A stretch of 64,000 nt of DNA from Ralstonia pickettii (GCF_030582395.1 NZ_CP104381.1:372001-436000), one strand, 5' to 3'. Shown: positions 19,297 to 29,294, numbered from the stretch's first letter. Program-made: numbers and translations. The notes: a model not told the origin generated them from the letters alone.

Positions 19297-21084
19297 ATGG
19301 GTCAATACACCGCACCGCTGCGTGACATGCAGTTTGTTCTCCATGAGCTTCTCGGCGTCGAGAACCACCTGAAGGAGATGCCGCAGCACGCGGAGATCGA
19401 TGCCGACACCATCAACCAGGTGATCGAAGAAGCTGGCAAGTTCTGCTCTGAAGTCATCTTCCCGCTCAATCAATCTGGCGATCGCGAGGGCTGCACGTAC
19501 CACGGCGACGGCGTGGTCACTGCACCCAAGGGTTTCAAGGAAGCCTATCAACAGTACGTCGAGGCCGGCTGGCCCTCGCTGGGCTGCGATCCCGAGTACG
19601 GCGGTCAGGGTCTGCCCATCCTGATCAACAACGCGCTGTACGAGATGCTGAACTCCGCCAACCAGGCCTGGACGATGTATCCGGGCCTGTCGCATGGCGC
19701 CTACGAAGCCTTGCACGCACACGGCACCGACGAGCTCAAGCAGCGTTATCTGCCGAAGCTGGTGTCGGGCGTGTGGACTGGCACGATGTGTCTGACCGAG
19801 CCGCATTGCGGCACCGACCTGGGCATTCTGCGCACCAAGGCTGAACCGCTGGCCGATGGCTCGTACGCCATCACCGGCACCAAGATCTTCATCTCGGCGG
19901 GCGAGCACGACCTGGCCGAGAACATCATTCACCTGGTGCTGGCACGTCTGCCGGACGCGCCGGGCGGCACGAAGGGCATCTCGCTGTTCGTGGTGCCGAA
20001 GTTCATCCCCGATGCCAGCGGCAATCCGGGCGAGCGCAACGGCGTGAAATGCGGTTCCATCGAACACAAGATGGGCATCCACGGCAACGCCACCTGTGTG
20101 ATCAACCTGGATGGCGCAAAAGGCTGGATGGTCGGCGAGCCGAACAAGGGCCTGAACGCCATGTTCGTGATGATGAACGCTGCGCGCCTGGGCGTCGGCA
20201 TGCAGAGCCTGGGCCTGACCGAAGTCGCTTACCAAAACTCGGCTGCCTACGCCAAGGAACGCCTGCAGATGCGTAGCCTCTCGGGCCCGAAGGCACCGGA
20301 CAAGCCGGCCGACCCGATCATCGTGCACCCGGACGTACGTCGCATGCTGCTGACCCAGCGCGCCTTCGCCGAAGGCGGCCGAGCATTCAGCTACTGGATT
20401 GCCCTGCAGATCGACCGCGAGCTGTCGCACAAAGACGAGTCCGTGCGCAAGGACGCGGCGGATCTGGTCGCGCTGCTCACCCCGATCGCCAAGGCCTTCC
20501 TGAGCGACAACGCATTCATCGCCACCAACGAAGGCATGCAGGTGTTCGGTGGCCACGGCTACATCGCCGAGTGGGGCATGGAGCAATACGTGCGCGATGC
20601 CCGCATCAACATGATCTACGAAGGTACGAATACCGTACAGTCGCTGGACCTGCTGGGTCGCAAGATCCTGGGCGACATGGGCGCCAAGATGAAGAAGTTC
20701 GGCAAGCTGGTCCAGGACTTCGTGGAAGCCGAAGGCACCAACGAAGCCATGCAGGAATTCATCAACCCGCTGGCCGACATTGGCGACAAGGTCCAGAAGC
20801 TGACCATGGAAATCGGCATGAAGGCCATGGCCAACCCGGACGAAGTCGGCGCCGCCGCTGTGCCGTATCTGCGTGTGGTCGGCCACTTGGTGTTTTCGTA
20901 CTTCTGGGCCCGCATGGCCAAGATCGCCCTGGAAAAGCAAGACAGCGGCGACTCCTTCTACAAGGTCAAGCTCGCAACGGCGCGCTTCTACTTCGCCAAG
21001 CTGCTGCCTGAGACGGCTTCGCAGATCCGCATGGCACGTGCCGGCGGTGCGACGCTGATGGCACTCGAAGCCGATCTGTTCTAA
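19297..21084 (+). CDS. Acyl-CoA dehydrogenase (C-terminal-extended type)
   Basis: The 595-residue FAD enzyme introduces the trans-2 double bond into acyl-CoA, the first step of beta-oxidation. It carries the FAD/substrate-binding motif MCLTEPHCGTDLG, the mid-domain NGVKCGSIEHKMGIHG, and YEGTNTVQSLDLLGRKIL whose Glu (about residue 442) is at the catalytic-base position. A C-terminal extension (last ~120 residues) marks the FadE-like, longer-chain class. AAGGAG precedes the ATG. It is the first structural gene after the TetR regulator and is followed by fadB. Confidence 0.93.
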   Translation: MGQYTAPLRDMQFVLHELLGVENHLKEMPQHAEIDADTINQVIEEAGKFCSEVIFPLNQSGDREGCTYHGDGVVTAPKGFKEAYQQYVEAGWPSLGCDPEYGGQGLPILINNALYEMLNSANQAWTMYPGLSHGAYEALHAHGTDELKQRYLPKLVSGVWTGTMCLTEPHCGTDLGILRTKAEPLADGSYAITGTKIFISAGEHDLAENIIHLVLARLPDAPGGTKGISLFVVPKFIPDASGNPGERNGVKCGSIEHKMGIHGNATCVINLDGAKGWMVGEPNKGLNAMFVMMNAARLGVGMQSLGLTEVAYQNSAAYAKERLQMRSLSGPKAPDKPADPIIVHPDVRRMLLTQRAFAEGGRAFSYWIALQIDRELSHKDESVRKDAADLVALLTPIAKAFLSDNAFIATNEGMQVFGGHGYIAEWGMEQYVRDARINMIYEGTNTVQSLDLLGRKILGDMGAKMKKFGKLVQDFVEAEGTNEAMQEFINPLADIGDKVQKLTMEIGMKAMANPDEVGAAAVPYLRVVGHLVFSYFWARMAKIALEKQDSGDSFYKVKLATARFYFAKLLPETASQIRMARAGGATLMALEADLF

Positions 21085-21159
21085 ACAGACGCATCCTCTT
21101 GAGGCGACGTGCACAAACGTCGCCTCGCTCGTCTCTTCCTCACCTTTCGCGAGGACACC

Positions 21160-23640
21160 ATGACCCGCACTGAACTCCCCACCAGCGCGCAGCCGCAGGC
21201 CGGCCAGCGTTCCAACTTCCTCGTCCGGCGCGTTGCCGTGCTGGGCGCCGGCGTGATGGGTGCGCAGATTGCCGCGCACCTGATCAACGCCAAGGTTCCT
21301 GTCACGCTATTCGACCTGCCGGCCAAGGAAGGCCCCAAGAGCGGCATCGCGCTCAAGGCCATTGAAAACCTGAAGAAGCTGTCGCCGGCGCCGCTGGGCA
21401 TCAAAGAGGACGCCAACCTCATCCAGGCTGCCAACTACGAAGACGACATCGAGCGCCTGCGCGATTGCGATCTCGTCATCGAAGCGATTGCCGAGCGCAT
21501 GGACTGGAAGCACGACCTGTACAAGAAGGTCGCGCCGCACATCGCCCCGCATGCGATCTTCGCGTCGAATACGTCGGGTCTGTCGATCACCGAACTGTCG
21601 GACGGCTTTGATGCCGAGCTGAAGTCGCGCTTCTGCGGCGTGCACTTCTTCAATCCGCCGCGCTACATGCACCTGGTCGAGCTGATCCCGACCGCACATA
21701 CGCGCGGCGACATCCTCGACAAGCTGGAAACGTTCCTGACCTCCGCGCTCGGCAAGGGCGTGGTGCGTGCGAAGGACACGCCCAACTTTATCGCCAACCG
21801 CGTCGGCATCTTCTCGATCCTGGCGGTGTTTGCAGAATCAGCCAAGTACGGCATTCCGTTTGACGTGGTGGACGACCTGACGGGTTCGAAGCTGGGCCGC
21901 GCGAAGTCGGCGACGTTCCGTACGGCCGACGTGGTGGGCCTGGATACGATGGCGCACGTCATCAAGACAATGCAGGACAACCTGAAGGACGATCCGTTCG
22001 CTCCGGTCTACGCCACGCCGCCCGTGCTGGCCAAGCTGGTGGAAGCAGGCGCCCTGGGCCAGAAGACCGGCGCCGGTTTCTACAAGAAGGAAGGCAAGGA
22101 AATCAAGGTGCTGGATCCGCAAAGCGGCCAGTACGGCCCGAGCGGCAAGAAGGCCGATGACATCGTCGTGCGCATCCTGAAGAAGGAGCCGGCTGAGCGC
22201 CTGAAGCTGCTGCGTGAATCGACCAACCCGCAGGCGCAATTCCTGTGGGCGGTGTTCCGCGACGTATTCCATTACATCGCGGTGTACCTGGAGCAGATTG
22301 CCGATTCGGCTGCGGAAGTCGATCTGGCGATCCGCTGGGGCTTCGGCTGGAACAGCGGCCCGTTCGAAGACTGGCAAGAGGCCGGCTGGAAGCAGGTGGC
22401 CGAGTGGGTGAAGGAAGACATCGAGGCCGGCAAGGCGCTGTCGAACGCGCCGCTGCCGCAGTGGGTGTTCTCGGGCCCGGTGGCGGACAACGGCGGTGTG
22501 CATTCGACGCAAGGTTCGTGGTCGGCGCATCAGGGCACGTTCCTCTCGCGTAGCACGCTGCCGGTGTACGGCCGCCAGGTGTTCCGTGCTCCGATCAAGG
22601 GTGCGACGACGGTCAACCCGCTCACCTACGGCAAGACTATCGAAGAGACCGATGCCGTGCGCATCTGGGTGGACGACGCGGCCGGTCAGGACGACGTGCT
22701 GATCGTTTCGTTCAAGAGCAAGATGAACACGATCGGACCGAGCGTCATCGACGGTCTGACGCGTGCGGTTGATCTGGCCGAAGCTGGCTACAAGGGTCTG
22801 GTGGTGTGGCAGCCGACATCGCTCAAGCTGGGCGCGCCGGGTGGTCCGTTCTCGGCCGGTGCAAACCTGGAAGAAGCCATGCCGGCCTTCATGATGGGCG
22901 GTGCCAAGGGCATCGAGCCGTTCGTCAAGAAGTTCCAGGACGGCATGATGCGTGTGAAATACGCCGGCGTGCCCGTTGTGTCCGCGGCGTCGGGCATCGC
23001 ACTGGGCGGCGGTTGCGAACTGCTGCTGCACTCGGCGAAGCGTGTGGCTGCGTTGGAAACGTACATCGGTCTGGTGGAAGTGGGCGTGGGCTTGGTGCCG
23101 GCGGGCGGTGGCCTGAAAGAAGCGGCCCTGGCCGCTGCCAAGGCTGCGCAGGCAGCGGGCAGCACGAACATCCTGCAGTTCCTGACCAACCGTTTCCAGG
23201 CGGCGGCCATGGCCAAGGTGTCGTCTTCCGCGCTGGACGCGCAGAAGATCGGCTACCTGCAACCGACCGACACGATCGTCTTCAACGTGCACGAATTGCT
23301 GCACGTTGCGCGCAATGAAGTGCGTGCGCTGTCCGATTCGGGCTACCGCGCACCGCTGCGTCCGGTGGGCATTCCGGTGGCGGGCCGTTCGGGCATCGCC
23401 ACGATCAAGGCGTCGCTGGTGAACATGCGTGACGGCGGCTTCATCTCGCAGCACGACTTCACGATTGCCTCGCGCATTGCTGAAGCCGTGTGCGGCGGTG
23501 ATGTCGAAGCCGGCGCCCTGGTGGACGAAGAATGGCTGCTGGCGCTGGAGCGCAAGGCCTTCGTGGATCTGCTCGGCAGCTCCAAGACCCAGGAACGCAT
23601 CATGGGCATGCTTCAGACCGGCAAGCCGGTGCGCAACTAA
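21160..23640 (+). CDS. fadB: 3-hydroxyacyl-CoA dehydrogenase/enoyl-CoA hydratase, FadB-like
   Basis: The 826-residue bifunctional enzyme carries out hydration and NAD-dependent oxidation of beta-oxidation. The NAD-binding Rossmann motif VAVLGAGVMGAQIAAHL (~residues 23-39) and the dehydrogenase C-domain come first. The crotonase domain follows near residues 500-700, with oxyanion-loop motifs GGPFSAGANLEE and ASGIALGGGCEL. This order is reversed relative to enterobacterial FadB, where the hydratase is N-terminal. The ATG at 21160 was preferred over one 17 codons upstream because it has the better context. The thiolase gene follows. Confidence 0.93.
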   Translation: MTRTELPTSAQPQAGQRSNFLVRRVAVLGAGVMGAQIAAHLINAKVPVTLFDLPAKEGPKSGIALKAIENLKKLSPAPLGIKEDANLIQAANYEDDIERLRDCDLVIEAIAERMDWKHDLYKKVAPHIAPHAIFASNTSGLSITELSDGFDAELKSRFCGVHFFNPPRYMHLVELIPTAHTRGDILDKLETFLTSALGKGVVRAKDTPNFIANRVGIFSILAVFAESAKYGIPFDVVDDLTGSKLGRAKSATFRTADVVGLDTMAHVIKTMQDNLKDDPFAPVYATPPVLAKLVEAGALGQKTGAGFYKKEGKEIKVLDPQSGQYGPSGKKADDIVVRILKKEPAERLKLLRESTNPQAQFLWAVFRDVFHYIAVYLEQIADSAAEVDLAIRWGFGWNSGPFEDWQEAGWKQVAEWVKEDIEAGKALSNAPLPQWVFSGPVADNGGVHSTQGSWSAHQGTFLSRSTLPVYGRQVFRAPIKGATTVNPLTYGKTIEETDAVRIWVDDAAGQDDVLIVSFKSKMNTIGPSVIDGLTRAVDLAEAGYKGLVVWQPTSLKLGAPGGPFSAGANLEEAMPAFMMGGAKGIEPFVKKFQDGMMRVKYAGVPVVSAASGIALGGGCELLLHSAKRVAALETYIGLVEVGVGLVPAGGGLKEAALAAAKAAQAAGSTNILQFLTNRFQAAAMAKVSSSALDAQKIGYLQPTDTIVFNVHELLHVARNEVRALSDSGYRAPLRPVGIPVAGRSGIATIKASLVNMRDGGFISQHDFTIASRIAEAVCGGDVEAGALVDEEWLLALERKAFVDLLGSSKTQERIMGMLQTGKPVRN

Positions 23641-23673
23641 TTGCCGCGACGACAGAGAGACAGGAGTTTCATC

Positions 23674-24873
23674 ATGACCAAGCAACTGCAAGACGCCTAC
23701 ATCGTCGCCGCGACGCGTTCCCCGATCGGCAAGGCTCCGAAGGGCACGCTCAAGAACCTGCGCCCGGACGATCTGCTGGCGACCATCCTCAAGAGCGCTG
23801 TCGCACAGGTGCCGAACCTGGACCCGGCGTTGATCGAAGACGCCATTGTTGGCTGCGCGATCCCGGAAGCGCAGCAGGGCCTGAACGTGGCGCGTATCGG
23901 TGCGCTGCTGGCCGGCTTGCCGAACACGGTGGGCGGTGTCACCGTCAACCGTTTCTGTGCCTCGGGCCTGACCGCCGTGGCGATGGCTGCCGACCGCATC
24001 CGCGTGGGTGAATCCGACGTGATGATCGCCGCCGGTGTTGAATCGATGAGCATGGTGCCGATGATGGGCAACTCGCCGTCGATGTCGCCAGACATCTTCA
24101 CGCGCGACGAGAACGTCGGCATCGCCTACGGCATGGGCCTGACCGCCGAGAAGGTCGCCCAGCAATGGAAGATCTCGCGCGAGGCGCAGGACGCCTTCTC
24201 CCTGGCTTCGCACCAGAAGGCGCTGGCCGCGCAGCAAGCCGGCGAGTTCAAGGACGAGATCACCCCGATCGAGATCATCGAGAAGTTCCCGAACCTGGGC
24301 ACGGGCGCGATCGACATCAAGACCCGCACGATGTCGCTGGATGAAGGCCCGCGTGCCGATACGTCGGTCGAAGGTCTGGGCAAGCTGCGCGCCGTGTTCG
24401 CCAACAAGGGCAGCGTGACGGCCGGCAACAGCTCCCAGACGTCGGACGGTTCGGGCGCGTTGATCCTGGTGTCGGAGAAGATCCTCAAGCAGTTCAACCT
24501 GGTGCCGCTGGCGCGCTTCGTATCGTTTGCGGTGCGCGGCGTGCCGCCGGAGATCATGGGGATCGGCCCGAAGGAAGCGATTCCGGCCGCGCTGAAGGCG
24601 GGCGGCCTGACGCAGGACCAGATCGACTGGATCGAACTGAACGAGGCGTTTGCCGCGCAGTCGCTCGCCGTGATCCAGGACCTGGGCCTGGACACCAGCA
24701 AGATCAACCCGCTGGGTGGTGCGATCGCGCTGGGCCACCCGCTGGGCGCCACCGGTGCCATTCGTGCGGCCACGGTGGTGCACGGCCTGCGCCGTCGCAA
24801 CCAGAAGTACGGCATGGTGACGATGTGCGTCGGCACCGGCATGGGCGCCGCGGGCATTTTCGAACGCATGTGA
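23674..24873 (+). CDS. fadA: Acetyl-CoA C-acyltransferase (3-ketoacyl-CoA thiolase) FadA
   Basis: The 399-residue thiolase cleaves 3-ketoacyl-CoA with CoA to give acetyl-CoA and a shortened acyl-CoA. The nucleophilic Cys is C95 in NRFCASGLTAV. The second active-site elements are GHPLGATGA (His near residue 355) and CVGTGMG (Cys near 385). ACAGGAG lies just before the ATG, 33 bp after fadB. It completes the beta-oxidation cycle encoded by the preceding two genes. Confidence 0.95.
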   Translation: MTKQLQDAYIVAATRSPIGKAPKGTLKNLRPDDLLATILKSAVAQVPNLDPALIEDAIVGCAIPEAQQGLNVARIGALLAGLPNTVGGVTVNRFCASGLTAVAMAADRIRVGESDVMIAAGVESMSMVPMMGNSPSMSPDIFTRDENVGIAYGMGLTAEKVAQQWKISREAQDAFSLASHQKALAAQQAGEFKDEITPIEIIEKFPNLGTGAIDIKTRTMSLDEGPRADTSVEGLGKLRAVFANKGSVTAGNSSQTSDGSGALILVSEKILKQFNLVPLARFVSFAVRGVPPEIMGIGPKEAIPAALKAGGLTQDQIDWIELNEAFAAQSLAVIQDLGLDTSKINPLGGAIALGHPLGATGAIRAATVVHGLRRRNQKYGMVTMCVGTGMGAAGIFERM

Positions 24874-24881
24874 CCCCACGT

Positions 24882-24910
24882 CAGGGGGAAGGATTAAGTT
24901 CTTCCCCCTG
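24882..24910 (+). terminator. Strong hairpin after fadA
   Basis: A perfect 10-bp stem CAGGGGGAAG/CTTCCCCCTG encloses a 9-nt loop and starts 8 nt after the fadA stop. Only a short TTGT follows, so it may act as a terminator or as a 3' stabiliser. Confidence 0.6.
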
Positions 24911-25091
24911 CTTGTAAATCGCCCGTCTCAACACGCATGATTGCGCAGGCGCGCGCAGTACTACATCAACAAGCGCGCCGAAGAACGCGGCCGGCACCTA
25001 GCCGGCATCGCGACAGAAGCGGAACCATGATTCCGCAACAGAGGAGACACACCACCGGGCCACCGGCGGTGCACCAAGAGGAGGGCGTGCG

Positions 25092-26057
25092 ATGGGCAAC
25101 ACTATCGGCGACACAATCGTATTGACCGACGCGGCATGCGATATGCCACGCTCGATGATCGATCAACTGGGGTTGGGCGTAGTGCCGTTCCGCATTCGTG
25201 CGGGCGAATTGTTTGTGGAAGACCGCCGCGACGAGGTGGCGCTTCCGCAGCTCTATCGCAAATACCTCGTCGACAAGCAGGATCACTACGCCGAATCGAT
25301 TCCGCTGCTCGAGCGCGAAATCGAAGACTTCCTGCTCAGGCACGTGGTCACGCAGCACGATCGGGCCTTGCTGCTGACCATTGCCAGTTCGCGCAGTCAT
25401 TTCTACAGCCATGCAACTGGTGCGGTGGTAGGCACCACGGCCAAAAGCTTCAAGCCACGCAAGGATGCAGGCCGCTCAGGGCTGTTCGAGTTGACGGTGG
25501 TCGATACCGGCGCCATTGGCCCGGGCCAGGCGCTGATGGTGCATGAAGCCGCACGCATGCTGCGGGAAGGCGCAGAGGTACGTGACGTCGTGCACGTGAT
25601 CGAAAACCGCCTGCGCGACGCCTCGCACGTCTATCTCGTGCCCGACGAGTTGCTGTACATGTACACGCGCGCCAAGCAGAAGGGCGAGAAGAGCATCACT
25701 TGGGGCCGCTACATGATGGGGACGGCGTTCAACGTGCGTCCGCTCATCCACATGCATCGTGGCGAGACGGAAGCCATCGCCAAGGTGCGCGGCTCGGAGG
25801 AAGGGATTCGCCGCCTGCTTGCGCATACCGAAACCATGATCGCCGAAGAGCGGCTGGCCACGCCCGTGGTGGCGATCACGTATTCCGGTTCGCTCGACAC
25901 CGTACGCCGCATGGAACCGGTGCAAGCGTTGATGCGAACCGCACAGGACCACGGCGTGGAGGTACTGCTTGCGCCGATGAGCCTGACCGTGGCGTTGAAC
26001 GTTGGGGCCAACGCGTTCTCCGTCGGTTATCTATCTGATTCGCCTGTGCCGATTTAG
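25092..26057 (+). CDS. DegV family fatty-acid-binding protein
   Basis: The 321-residue protein has the DegV fold features: the N-terminal IVLTDAACDMP segment, the TIASSRSH ligand-loop region, and VVDTGAIGPGQALMVHEAAR. Characterised DegV/FakB proteins bind a fatty acid and, in Firmicutes, deliver it to the kinase FakA. No FakA is seen here, so the role is more likely fatty-acid binding or sequestration. AGAGGAGG precedes the ATG. Its location between fadA and an enoyl-CoA hydratase agrees with lipid metabolism. Confidence 0.85.
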   Translation: MGNTIGDTIVLTDAACDMPRSMIDQLGLGVVPFRIRAGELFVEDRRDEVALPQLYRKYLVDKQDHYAESIPLLEREIEDFLLRHVVTQHDRALLLTIASSRSHFYSHATGAVVGTTAKSFKPRKDAGRSGLFELTVVDTGAIGPGQALMVHEAARMLREGAEVRDVVHVIENRLRDASHVYLVPDELLYMYTRAKQKGEKSITWGRYMMGTAFNVRPLIHMHRGETEAIAKVRGSEEGIRRLLAHTETMIAEERLATPVVAITYSGSLDTVRRMEPVQALMRTAQDHGVEVLLAPMSLTVALNVGANAFSVGYLSDSPVPI

Positions 26058-26083
26058 GGGCGCAGGTTTTACCTGGAGTTTTC

Positions 26084-26848
26084 ATGTCGATTCGTACCGA
26101 GACTGCAGACGGCATCCTGACGCTGACCTTTGACCGCCTAGACCGCAAGAACGCCATCACGGCCGCGATGTATCAAACGCTGGCCGATGCTCTGGTGGCC
26201 GCCGAAACCGATCCCGCCATTCGCGTGATCGTGCTGGCCGGTCATGAGAGCGTGTTCACGGCGGGCAACGATCTCGAAGACTTCATGAAGAATCCGCCCA
26301 AGGACGAGAGCGCCCCTGTGCACCAGTTCCTGCGCGCGATCAGCACAGCGAGCAAGCCGTTGATCGCCTCGGTGAGCGGCGCGGCTGTCGGCGTGGGTAC
26401 GACCATGCTGCTGCATTGCGACCTCGTCTACGCATCCGATACGGCCAAGCTGTCGATGCCGTTCGCGCAGCTGGGTCTCTGCCCTGAAGCCGCATCGAGC
26501 TTGCTGCTGCCGCAGCTGGCCGGCTACCACCGCGCGGCTGACAAGCTGCTCTTCGGCGAGCCATTCGACGCGAACGAAGCGCGCGAGCTGGGCTTGGTCA
26601 ACCGCGTGTTGCCGGCCGGCGAGCTGGATGCCTTCGTGCGCACGCAAGCGCGCAAGCTGACGTTGTTGCCGCCCGCATCGCTGCGCGCCACCAAGCGCCT
26701 GATGAAGGAGGGCGCAACGCCGCAGATCGCCGAGCGCATGTCGGTGGAAGGCAAGCAGTTCGGCGAGATGCTGCGTGCCCCGGAGGCGCGCGAGGCGTTC
26801 ACGGCGTTCTTCGAAAAGCGCCGCCCGGACTTCTCCAAGTTCCACTGA
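26084..26848 (+). CDS. Enoyl-CoA hydratase/isomerase family protein
   Basis: The 254-residue crotonase-fold protein shows FTAGNDLEDF (first oxyanion loop) near residue 60 and SVSGAAVGVGTTMLLHCDLVYAS (second loop) near residues 97-118. An Asn-Asp pair is present where the hydratase Glu is often found, and the second catalytic Glu could be in LCPEAASS. Whether it is a hydratase, an isomerase or another crotonase cannot be told. It follows DegV by 26 bp and ends the cluster at a terminator. Confidence 0.88.
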   Translation: MSIRTETADGILTLTFDRLDRKNAITAAMYQTLADALVAAETDPAIRVIVLAGHESVFTAGNDLEDFMKNPPKDESAPVHQFLRAISTASKPLIASVSGAAVGVGTTMLLHCDLVYASDTAKLSMPFAQLGLCPEAASSLLLPQLAGYHRAADKLLFGEPFDANEARELGLVNRVLPAGELDAFVRTQARKLTLLPPASLRATKRLMKEGATPQIAERMSVEGKQFGEMLRAPEAREAFTAFFEKRRPDFSKFH

Positions 26849-26871
26849 GCGAATCGTTTCCTGCAAAAGAA

Positions 26872-26896
26872 AACCCGGCGCGAAGCCGGGTTTTTT
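26872..26896. terminator. Bidirectional terminator between hydratase and yciA
   Basis: AACCCGGC (26872-26879) and GCCGGGTT (26885-26892) form a stem with a GCGAA loop, with T-rich sequence on the right and A-rich sequence on the left. It serves the two convergent genes. Confidence 0.88.
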
Positions 26897-26911
26897 GTTG
26901 GGCGTGACCGT

Positions 26912-27331
26912 TCAGAGCGGCGGCAGCACGCGCGGCTTGCGGGTCTCGTCGGTCGCCACGTAGGTGAGAGTGGCTTCCGTCACCTTGACGGTGGCGTGCC
27001 GGCCGTTGGCGTGCATGCGTTGCGCATAGACTTCCACGTCCACGGTGATTGACGTGCGGCCTGTCTTCACCACGTTGGCGTAGAAGCTCACCAGATCGCC
27101 CACGTACACCGGCTGCTTGAAGACGAACGAGTTGACCGCGATCGTCGCCACCCGGCCGTTGGCGCGCACCACGGCGGGAATCGACCCTGCGATATCCACC
27201 TGCGACATGATCCAGCCGCCAAACACATCGCCGTGAACGTTGGCGTCGGAGGGCATGGGCATCACGCGCACGGCGGGTTGCTTGTCGGCGGGCAACGTGA
27301 CGGTTTCAGGTGGGGCTTGGGTATCGGACAT
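26912..27331 (-). CDS. yciA: Acyl-CoA thioesterase YciA-like
   Basis: The 139-residue hotdog-fold protein has the thioesterase core MPSDANVHGDVFGGWIMSQ (residues ~27-45), in which the Asn/His/Asp region marks the YciA/acot family. YciA releases free acids from a broad range of acyl-CoAs. The start at MSDTQAPPE was chosen, because a longer frame upstream crosses the divergent promoter region. It faces the beta-oxidation cluster and is divergent from the Atm1-type exporter gene. Confidence 0.87.
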   Translation of the reverse strand: MSDTQAPPETVTLPADKQPAVRVMPMPSDANVHGDVFGGWIMSQVDIAGSIPAVVRANGRVATIAVNSFVFKQPVYVGDLVSFYANVVKTGRTSITVDVEVYAQRMHANGRHATVKVTEATLTYVATDETRKPRVLPPL

Positions 27332-27439
27332 GATGATGCAGGGCAGCATTGAAGCAGAGGGAGGGCCCACCAGCGAGGCCAGGGCGCGCGCAGGTGATCG
27401 GTGGGAGAATACACAATCCGCTATTTTATTGCACCGCAC

Positions 27440-29278
27440 ATGCGCCGCTTTCCCGCCTCTTCCGAACCGCCTCCGCCGGGGGCTGCCCGCGGCGACTGGC
27501 GCACCATCAAGAGCCTGCTGCCGTATCTGCTGGCCTACAAATGGCGCGTGGCGCTGGCGCTCTCGTTTCTGATCGCGGCCAAGGTGGCAAACCTTGGCGT
27601 GCCGATGGTCATGAAACGGCTGATCGATTCCATGAACGTGTCGCCGTCCGATCCGCGTGCGCTGCTGGTGGTGCCGGTGGGCATCATCATCGGCTACGGG
27701 CTGCTGCGGCTGTCGACGTCGCTGTTCTCGGAGTTACGCGAAATCCTGTTTGCGAAGGTGACCGAGAGTTCTGTGCGCACGCTCGCGCTGCAGGTGTTCC
27801 GGCATCTGCATGCGCTGTCCCTGCGCTTTCACCTTGAGCGCCAGACCGGCGGCATGAGTCGCGACATTGAGCGCGGCACGCGCGGCATCCAGTCGCTCAT
27901 CTCGTATTCGCTGTACAGCATCCTGCCGACACTGGTGGAAGTCGGCCTTGTCATCACGTATTTCTTCGTGAAGTACGACGTGTGGTTCGCGCTCATCACG
28001 TTCTGCGCGTTGGTTAGCTACATCGTATTTACGGTGACGGTGACGAACTGGCGCACGCATTTCCGCCGCAAGATGAATGAGCTGGATTCGCGCGCCAACC
28101 AGAAGGCAATCGATTCGCTGCTCAATTTTGAGACGGTCAAGTACTTCGGCAACGAAGACTACGAAGCACGTCGCTACGACGAGAACCTGAAGCACTACCG
28201 CGCCGCCGCCATCCGGTCACAGAACTCGTTGTCGGTGCTGAACTTCGGCCAGCAGTTCATCGTCGCCACGGCGCTCATCCTGATTCTGTATCGCGCCACG
28301 CAGGGTGTGGCGGCGGGGCACATGACGCTGGGCGACCTCGTGCTCGTCAACACGCTGATGCTGCAGATCTACATTCCGCTCAACTTTCTGGGCGTGATCT
28401 ACCGTGAGCTGAAGCAGGCCGTGACCGACATGGACCGCATGTTCAATCTGCTGCAGACCAACCGCGAAGTGGCCGACAAGCCAGACGCCCCGCCGCTGAC
28501 GGTGCATGCGGGCGAAGTGCGCTTCGCGCATGTCGACTTCAGCTACGAGGCCAATCGCCAGATTCTGTTCGATGTCGATTTTACGATTCCGGCCGGCACG
28601 ACCACGGCGGTGGTGGGGCAGAGCGGTTCCGGCAAGTCGACGCTGGCGCGCCTGCTGTTCCGTTTCTATGACGTGAAGTCCGGCGCCATCCAGATCGACG
28701 GACAGGACTTGCGTGATGTCACGCAATCCAGCGTGCGCGCCGCTATCGGCATCGTTCCGCAAGACACGGTGCTCTTCAACGACAGCATCTATTACAACAT
28801 CGCCTACGGGCGCCCCGATGCAAGCCGCGAAGAGGTGATCGAAGCCGCCCGCGCGGCGCAGATCCATCACTTTGTCGAATCGCTGCCCGACGGCTACGAG
28901 ACGCAAGTCGGCGAGCGCGGCCTGAAGCTCTCCGGCGGCGAGAAGCAGCGTGTGGCGATTGCGCGCACCCTGCTCAAGCGTCCACCGATTCTCGTCTTCG
29001 ATGAAGCGACGTCTGCGCTGGACTCGCGCACCGAGCACGCCATCCAGGAAGAACTGATGCGCCTAGCGCAGAACCACACCACGTTGGTCATCGCGCACCG
29101 CTTGTCGACCATCGTCCGTGCGCACCAGATCCTGGTGATGGAGCACGGTCGCATCATCGAGCGCGGCACGCATGAATCGTTGCTGCGTGCGGAAGGCCGT
29201 TACGCGCAGATGTGGCGCATGCAGGCGCGCGAGCCGGAGCGCGTCTCCGAAGAAACAGAAGACGCCCGAGCAGGTTGA
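27440..29278 (+). CDS. ATM1-type ABC exporter, fused permease and ATPase
   Basis: The 612-residue half-transporter has an N-terminal six-helix domain (about residues 25-330) and a C-terminal ATPase with Walker A GQSGSGKST (~393), signature LSGGEKQRVAIAR (~497) and Walker [13 protein letters not shown] (~518). It matches the Atm1/HMT1 class that exports glutathione or glutathione-metal/persulfide conjugates. Bacterial members are linked to heavy-metal tolerance. An upstream in-frame GTG/ATG at 27401 is possible, but MRRFPASS is the better N-terminus. The LysR gene follows after 16 bp. Confidence 0.9.
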   Translation: MRRFPASSEPPPPGAARGDWRTIKSLLPYLLAYKWRVALALSFLIAAKVANLGVPMVMKRLIDSMNVSPSDPRALLVVPVGIIIGYGLLRLSTSLFSELREILFAKVTESSVRTLALQVFRHLHALSLRFHLERQTGGMSRDIERGTRGIQSLISYSLYSILPTLVEVGLVITYFFVKYDVWFALITFCALVSYIVFTVTVTNWRTHFRRKMNELDSRANQKAIDSLLNFETVKYFGNEDYEARRYDENLKHYRAAAIRSQNSLSVLNFGQQFIVATALILILYRATQGVAAGHMTLGDLVLVNTLMLQIYIPLNFLGVIYRELKQAVTDMDRMFNLLQTNREVADKPDAPPLTVHAGEVRFAHVDFSYEANRQILFDVDFTIPAGTTTAVVGQSGSGKSTLARLLFRFYDVKSGAIQIDGQDLRDVTQSSVRAAIGIVPQDTVLFNDSIYYNIAYGRPDASREEVIEAARAAQIHHFVESLPDGYETQVGERGLKLSGGEKQRVAIARTLLKRPPILVFDEATSALDSRTEHAIQEELMRLAQNHTTLVIAHRLSTIVRAHQILVMEHGRIIERGTHESLLRAEGRYAQMWRMQAREPERVSEETEDARAG

Positions 29279-29294
29279 GGGGAGAGACAACGCG

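Noticed and set aside
21838..24879. Very long open frame (about 1000 codons) on the minus strand over fadB and fadA
   Set aside because: It is antisense to clearly conserved genes. In high-GC DNA the frame opposite a real gene is often open; the translation is His/Arg-rich and resembles no family.
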